DNA of 64,000 bases from Streptomyces sp. SCSIO 30461 (GTDB lineage Bacteria; Actinomycetota; Actinomycetes; Streptomycetales; Streptomycetaceae), in the NCBI RefSeq assembly GCF_037023745.1, contig NZ_CP146101.1, positions 1,116,001 to 1,180,000 on the forward strand. Reading direction: 5' to 3'. Under the pieces are notes generated by a model that searched no databases, was not told where the DNA came from, and worked only from the letters and a program-made list of their open reading frames with translations. The position numbers and the translations under genes were made by a program. Positions 59,788-64,000 of this stretch are shown here, one piece after another. Position 1 is the first letter of the stretch. Every line of letters starts with the position of its first letter.

Positions 59788-62511
59788 ATGAACAAGGGGT
59801 ACGCGGTCTTCTGCGACGCCGACCGGCGTTTCTACGACGCTCCGCACAGGCTCACCGCCGTCGCCGCGGACGACGCGGACCGCTCGGCCACCGTGAACCA
59901 CGCCGGCGGCGCGGCGGACGGCGACCGGCCCGGCGAGACCGGCCGGACGAACGCGACCGGCCGGACCGGCGGCGGTATCGGCCGACCGTACGAGGCGGCA
60001 CGGCGGGCGGCCCCCGCGGGATGGCAGCGGCACCAGTCCGGTGACTGGCTCGCCTTCCGGCCCCTGGATGCCCAACTCCCCTCGCAGGGATGGAAGATCC
60101 ATGTATCCGCCTGCCTCGACAACGCCGAGAAGGTGCTCGCCCAGGTCTGGGACTACTGCGTCCCCAGGGACATCGCCTTCAAGTTCATGCCGAGCCGCTA
60201 TCTGCTGCACACCCGCAACGCCAAGTACGCCGACCGTGCCGGCAGCGGCAAGTTCATCACCGTGTACCCCGCGGACGACGCGCAGTGCCGCACCATCGCC
60301 GAGGACCTCGACGCACTGCTCGGCGGTGAGCCGGGGCCGTACATCCTCAGTGATCTGCGCTGGGGCAGCGGGCCCGTGTACCTGAGGTACGGCAGCTTCA
60401 CCGAGCGGCACTGCCGCGACGAGCAGGGAGAGCTGCGCCCCGCCGTCGAGGATGCCGAAGGGCGACTCGTACCGGACCTCAGGGAGCCGGCGTTCCATCT
60501 GCCGCCCTGGGTGCCGCTCCCCGACTTCCTCCGGCCGCATCTCGCCGCCCGGTCCGCGACCACCACGACCGCCATCCCCTACACCATCGAACGGGCTTTG
60601 CACTTCTCCAACGGCGGGGGCGTCTACACCGGGCGGGACGAGCGCACCGGGCGAAGAGTCGTCCTCAAGGAAGCACGGCCCCATGCCGGGCTCGCCGCCG
60701 ACGGAGCCGACGCCGTGGCCCGTCTTGAGCGGGAGAGAGACGCGCTGGAGCAGCTCGCGGGGCTGGGCTGCACGCCCGAGGTGCTGGACTGGTTCACGCT
60801 GGGCGACCACAGCTTCCTGGTGCTGGAGTTCATCGAGGGGCGCCCGCTCAACGGCTTCTTCGCCCGGCGGCACCCGCTGATCGAGCAGGATCCGTCCGCG
60901 GAGGCACTCGCCGAATACACCGCCTGGGCACTGCGCATCCACGGACTGGTGACCGAAGCCATCGACGCGGTGCACGCCCGGGGCGTGGCCTTCAACGATC
61001 TGCATCTGTTCAACATCATGGTCTCCGACGACGAGTCATCGGTGGTGCTGCTGGACTTCGAGGCGGCCGCCGGTATCGCTGAGGCACGCAGACAGGTCAT
61101 CGCCAACCCCGGCTTCGTGGCACCGGCCGACCGCCGGGGCGCGGATGTCGACCGCTATGCCCTCGCCTGCCTGCGGATCGCCCTCTTCCTGCCGCTGACC
61201 AGCCTGCTGGCGGTGGACCGGGGAAAGGCGGCGCACCTGGCGGACATCGTGGCCGAGCACTTCCCGGTGGACCGGGGCTTCCTCGACGAGGCGGTCGCCG
61301 AGATCACCCGAGGAGGTCCGCTCCCGGCCCCCCCGCCCCCGGCGACCCGCGCCGACTCGGCTCCCCGCTATCTCCCCGTCGAGCCGGGCGACTGGCCGGA
61401 CAGCCGTGACTCGATGGCCGCGGCCATCCGGGCCTCCGCCACCTTCGGACGCGACGACCGCTGCTTCCCGGGGGACATAGCCCAGTTCGCGTCCCCCGTG
61501 GGCGGCGCGTGCTTCGCCCACGGGGCTGCGGGAGTGCTCCACGCCCTCGTGGAGACCGGCTGCGGTCGGTGGCCCGAGGCCGAGGAATGGCTGCTGCGTG
61601 CGACACGCAAACCGGCCCCGGGCACTCCGCTCGGGTTCTACGACGGGCTCGCGGGCATCGCCTGGACCCTGGACCGGCTCGGGCATACCGCGGCGGCGCT
61701 GGAGCTCGTGGATGTCATCAGGGCCCAGGACTGGAGCGGCATGGCACCCGATCTGCACAGCGGACTCGCCGGAATCGGGCTCGCGCTGGACGCCATCGGA
61801 GCCTCCACGGGCGACAAGTCGCTGCTCGACGCCGCGCTGCGCTGCGGCCGCCTCGTGGCGGAGGGCGCGGCCTCGGGCAGGGCAGCCCAGCGCGCCGGGC
61901 TGCTGTACGGAGGCAGCGGCACCGCCCTGCTCCAGCTGAGGCTGTACGAACGCTCCGGCGACCCCGCCCTGCTCGCCGCCGCATCCGACGCGCTGAACCG
62001 CGACCTCGACCGCTGCGTCCGGGCCGCGGGCGGGGCCCTGCAGGTGGACGAGGGTTGGCGCACCATGCCGTACCTCGGCGCCGGCAGCGTGGGCATCGGC
62101 ATGGTGCTCGACGACTGGCTCGCCCACGGCGACGACGAGCGCTTCACCCGGGCGCGTGGTGAGATCGTGCAGGCCGCGCAGGCGAAGTTCTACGCCCAGC
62201 CGGGCCTGTTCCGCGGCGCCGCAGGGATGGTGCTGCACCTGAGCCGTACCGCAGCGTCCGGCGCGTATCCCGGTACCCACACGGGCACCGTCACCGGTAC
62301 CTCACCCACCGACATCGCCCGGCAGATCGGCGTGCTGGCCTGGCACGCGGTTCCCTTCGAAGGCCATCTCGCCTTCCCCGGCGAGCAGATGATGCGGCTG
62401 TCCATGGACCTCGCCACCGGCACGGCCGGATGCCTGCTGGCGCTCGGCGCGGCGCTCCACGACGCACCGGTCCAGCTGCCCTTCCTGCCGCCGCCCCCCA
62501 CCGGCCGCTGA
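59788..62511 (+). CDS. ramC: Class III lanthipeptide synthetase, RamC/AmfT type
   Basis: A 907-residue multifunctional enzyme that phosphorylates and eliminates Ser/Thr in the precursor and cyclises it to make SapB. The N-terminal lyase part covers about 1-260. A Ser/Thr kinase-like domain covers about 265-500, with ATP lysine K294 in VVLKEARP, catalytic loop FNDLHLFNI (Asp404, Asn409) and DFE (423-425). The LanC-like cyclase half covers about 520-907, with GACFAHGAAGVLHAL, GFYDGLAGIAWTLDRL and DLHSGLAGIGLALDAI. The zinc ligands of true LanC proteins are not apparent, as in other class III enzymes. Residues 29-67 are a Gly/Thr/Asp-rich insert. ATG 59788 follows GGAG. Confidence 0.93.
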   Translation: MNKGYAVFCDADRRFYDAPHRLTAVAADDADRSATVNHAGGAADGDRPGETGRTNATGRTGGGIGRPYEAARRAAPAGWQRHQSGDWLAFRPLDAQLPSQGWKIHVSACLDNAEKVLAQVWDYCVPRDIAFKFMPSRYLLHTRNAKYADRAGSGKFITVYPADDAQCRTIAEDLDALLGGEPGPYILSDLRWGSGPVYLRYGSFTERHCRDEQGELRPAVEDAEGRLVPDLREPAFHLPPWVPLPDFLRPHLAARSATTTTAIPYTIERALHFSNGGGVYTGRDERTGRRVVLKEARPHAGLAADGADAVARLERERDALEQLAGLGCTPEVLDWFTLGDHSFLVLEFIEGRPLNGFFARRHPLIEQDPSAEALAEYTAWALRIHGLVTEAIDAVHARGVAFNDLHLFNIMVSDDESSVVLLDFEAAAGIAEARRQVIANPGFVAPADRRGADVDRYALACLRIALFLPLTSLLAVDRGKAAHLADIVAEHFPVDRGFLDEAVAEITRGGPLPAPPPPATRADSAPRYLPVEPGDWPDSRDSMAAAIRASATFGRDDRCFPGDIAQFASPVGGACFAHGAAGVLHALVETGCGRWPEAEEWLLRATRKPAPGTPLGFYDGLAGIAWTLDRLGHTAAALELVDVIRAQDWSGMAPDLHSGLAGIGLALDAIGASTGDKSLLDAALRCGRLVAEGAASGRAAQRAGLLYGGSGTALLQLRLYERSGDPALLAAASDALNRDLDRCVRAAGGALQVDEGWRTMPYLGAGSVGIGMVLDDWLAHGDDERFTRARGEIVQAAQAKFYAQPGLFRGAAGMVLHLSRTAASGAYPGTHTGTVTGTSPTDIARQIGVLAWHAVPFEGHLAFPGEQMMRLSMDLATGTAGCLLALGAALHDAPVQLPFLPPPPTGR

Positions 62512-62602
62512 CGCGGCCCCACAGACGGCTCCTGAGCGCGTGCGCAACAGGGGTCATGGCAACACCAACCGTCCCCGTATGACGAACGAAAGGCAGACGA
62601 TC

Positions 62603-62740
62603 ATGTCTCTTCTCGACCTTCAGACGATGGAGACCGCCAAGGACGAGCACGCCGAGGAGTTCGGGGGTACCGGCGGCGGCAGCCGCGCGAGCCTGCTGCT
62701 CTGCGGCGACAGCAGCCTGAGCATCACCACCTGCAACTAG
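62603..62740 (+). CDS. ramS: SapB precursor peptide (RamS/AmfS)
   Basis: A 45-residue precursor. Leader: MSLLDLQTMETAKDEHAEEF, with the LLDLQ motif that class III synthetases recognise. Core: the last 19 residues are SRASLLLCGDSSLSITTCN, identical to those of S. coelicolor SapB as I remember it. Each half holds a Ser-x-x-x-x-Cys unit (S-LLL-C and S-ITT-C) that gives the two lanthionine rings. Upstream of the core is a Gly-rich GGTGGG where S. coelicolor has ETG. Mature SapB is a surfactant that lets aerial hyphae escape the medium. ATG 62603, with AAAGG 9 nt upstream. Confidence 0.95.
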   Translation: MSLLDLQTMETAKDEHAEEFGGTGGGSRASLLLCGDSSLSITTCN

Positions 62741-62768
62741 TAGCGGCCGGTCCATCTCGACCGCAACA

Positions 62769-62838
62769 CGGCATCGTGCGGAGTCGGCTCCGCACGATGC
62801 CGACTCCGGTCCCGGGCGGTTCACCGCCCGGGACCGGA
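62769..62838 (+). terminator. Tandem hairpins between ramS and the transporter gene
   Basis: Two perfect 15-bp stems follow each other: 62769-62783 with 62788-62802 (loop TCGG), and 62805-62819 with 62824-62838 (loop TTCA). They end 38 nt before the ABC transporter start, so they can reduce read-through and protect the short ramS message. Confidence 0.8.
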
Positions 62839-62876
62839 ACCGTTCAGACGCCCGGACGAGCAGGAACGAGCAAGCC

Positions 62877-64000
62877 ATGAGCCAGCTCCGGTCTCCCGGC
62901 CAGGTCACCGGAACCGCCAGACGGTTGCTGTCCGGAGCGGCGCGTGCCTCCGCGGTCCGGCTGGCGGCTGTCACCACAGCCGGAGTGGTCTCTGCGGGAG
63001 CCGCCATCGCGCTCCCCGCCGTACTGGGACGCACACTCGACCTGCTGCTCGACGGCGCCGCGAACGCCGGGCCGTGGCTCGCGCTCTGCGCCGCGCTGAT
63101 CATCGCCGACATGCTGAGCGACAGCGCATCGGCGCTGCTCACCGGGACCGTCAACGCCCACACTGCGGCCTGGATGCGCGGACGTGCGCTGCGGCACCTG
63201 CTGGCGGCCGGACCCCGCGGAGCCGCACGCTTCACCCCGGGCGATCTGGTGACCCGGCTGACCGGCAACGCGACGGAGGCCGCCGTGGCCCCGGCCACGG
63301 CGGCTGCCGCCCTGCCGGCACTCGCCCTGCCGATCGGCGGCCTGGTGGCGCTGCTGCTGATCGACGTATGGACGGCGGTCGCCTTCCTGGCCGGAGCGCC
63401 GGTGCTGGTGCTGCTGCTGCGCGCTTTCACCCGCGACACATCCGACGCGGTGTCCCGCTACCAGCGGGTCCAGGGCGACATCGCCACCCGTCTGGTGGAG
63501 GCGCTCGGCGGAGCGCGCACGATCGCGGCGGCCGGTACACAGGAATGGGAGCGTGCCCGGGTCCTGACTCCGCTGCCGGAACTCGGGCTGCGCGGACGCC
63601 AGGTCTGGCGGGTGTACGGGACGGCCGTCGCGCGTGCGGCGGTCCTTGTGCCGCTGCTGGAGACGGCGGTGCTCGCGGTCGGCGGACTGCGTCTCGCGGC
63701 CGGGGAGCTGACGGTGGGCGAGCTGCTCGCCGTGTTCCGCTACGCCGCCTTGGCCGCGGGCGTCGGCGCGGTCGTGGGACAGCTCGGCGCGCTGGTGCGC
63801 AGCCGTGCGGCGGCCCGCCGTACCGCGGAGCTGCTGACCGTGCCCGCCATGCGGTACGGGACCCGCAAGCTCCCCGAAGACGGCCCGGGGCGGCTGGAGT
63901 TCCGGGAGGTCACGGTCGCCCGTGAGGGGCGCCCGGTGCTGAGGAACGTGAATCTGGTCGTGCCCGGTGGCGCCACGCTCGCCGTGGTCGGACGGTCCGG
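62877..64000 (+). CDS. ABC transporter (membrane-ATPase fusion) of the SapB cluster, 5' part
   Basis: The first 374 codons of an exporter half-molecule, cut by the window end. The membrane domain (about 1-310) has six hydrophobic segments (from AAVTTAGVVSAGAAIALPAV to AVGGLRLAAGELTVGELLAV). The ATPase domain begins with LEFREVTVAREGRPVLRNVN and stops at VVGRSG, the first residues of Walker A. In ram/amf clusters two such proteins (RamA/RamB or AmfB/AmfA) follow the precursor gene and export the peptide; which of the two this is cannot be decided. ATG 62877 follows GAACGAGCAAGCC. Confidence 0.88.
   Translation, partial: MSQLRSPGQVTGTARRLLSGAARASAVRLAAVTTAGVVSAGAAIALPAVLGRTLDLLLDGAANAGPWLALCAALIIADMLSDSASALLTGTVNAHTAAWMRGRALRHLLAAGPRGAARFTPGDLVTRLTGNATEAAVAPATAAAALPALALPIGGLVALLLIDVWTAVAFLAGAPVLVLLLRAFTRDTSDAVSRYQRVQGDIATRLVEALGGARTIAAAGTQEWERARVLTPLPELGLRGRQVWRVYGTAVARAAVLVPLLETAVLAVGGLRLAAGELTVGELLAVFRYAALAAGVGAVVGQLGALVRSRAAARRTAELLTVPAMRYGTRKLPEDGPGRLEFREVTVAREGRPVLRNVNLVVPGGATLAVVGRS

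Noticed and set aside
1..64000. tRNA or rRNA genes
   Set aside because: None seen in the intergenic regions that I read.

Overview
The window is high-GC actinobacterial DNA, almost certainly from a Streptomyces. It carries AfsQ1/AfsQ2/SigQ, a propionyl-CoA carboxylase set with an epsilon subunit, mycothiol S-conjugate amidase, a GAF-GGDEF protein of CdgE type, MmpB, and a SapB-type (ram/amf) lanthipeptide cluster. From memory the gene order up to about 55.5 kb resembles the S. coelicolor segment around SCO4884-SCO4968. In S. coelicolor the ram cluster lies elsewhere.

Layout. 0-9 kb: end of a nucleoside ABC transporter, cytidine deaminase and thymidine phosphorylase, then a degraded Uma2 remnant, a STAS protein, an ECF sigma factor with a SnoaL tail, a divergent MFS/LysR pair, a hydrolase and adenosine deaminase. 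9-14 kb: VanZ-like protein, then the AfsQ operon (response regulator, kinase, lipoprotein; start/stop overlaps of 4 bp) divergent from sigQ with an AfsQ1 box between. 14-24 kb: uridine kinase-like protein, a deoC-ALDH-pseudoALDH operon, a polytopic glycosyltransferase-like protein, phosphopentomutase-like phosphosugar mutase and purine nucleoside phosphorylase. 24-35.5 kb: flavoprotein reductase, DeoR and TetR regulators, and the acyl-CoA carboxylase genes (accA2, accE, pccB) with maf, mmpB and birA. 35.5-43.6 kb: adenylate cyclase, enoyl-CoA hydratase, diguanylate cyclase, histidine ammonia-lyase, a sortase-substrate-like protein and an L,D-transpeptidase. 43.6-55.6 kb: a deletion scar, MBL hydrolase, msrA, metB, a candidate sigma/anti-sigma pair, MarR, threonine dehydratase, an orphan ABC-2 permease, greA and mca. 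55.6-64 kb: a very large membrane STAND/TPR protein and the start of the ram-type cluster (synthetase, SapB precursor, ABC transporter cut by the window end).

How it works together. The nucleoside genes form a scattered salvage/catabolic pathway: uptake, deamination (cdd, add), phosphorolysis (deoA, PNP), isomerisation (mutase), cleavage (deoC) and acetaldehyde disposal (ALDH). Three of these promoters (add, deoC, PNP) carry the identical 12-bp palindrome CTACGCGCGTAG next to the start codon. I read this as one local regulon whose regulator is not identified here.

The main points for a second look are the shared palindrome, the ALDH-like protein without a catalytic half, the fused remnants of a divergent gene pair at 44.08 kb, two different elements with terminal inverted repeats whose ends supply a gene's stop codon, and the fine structure of the SapB cluster.
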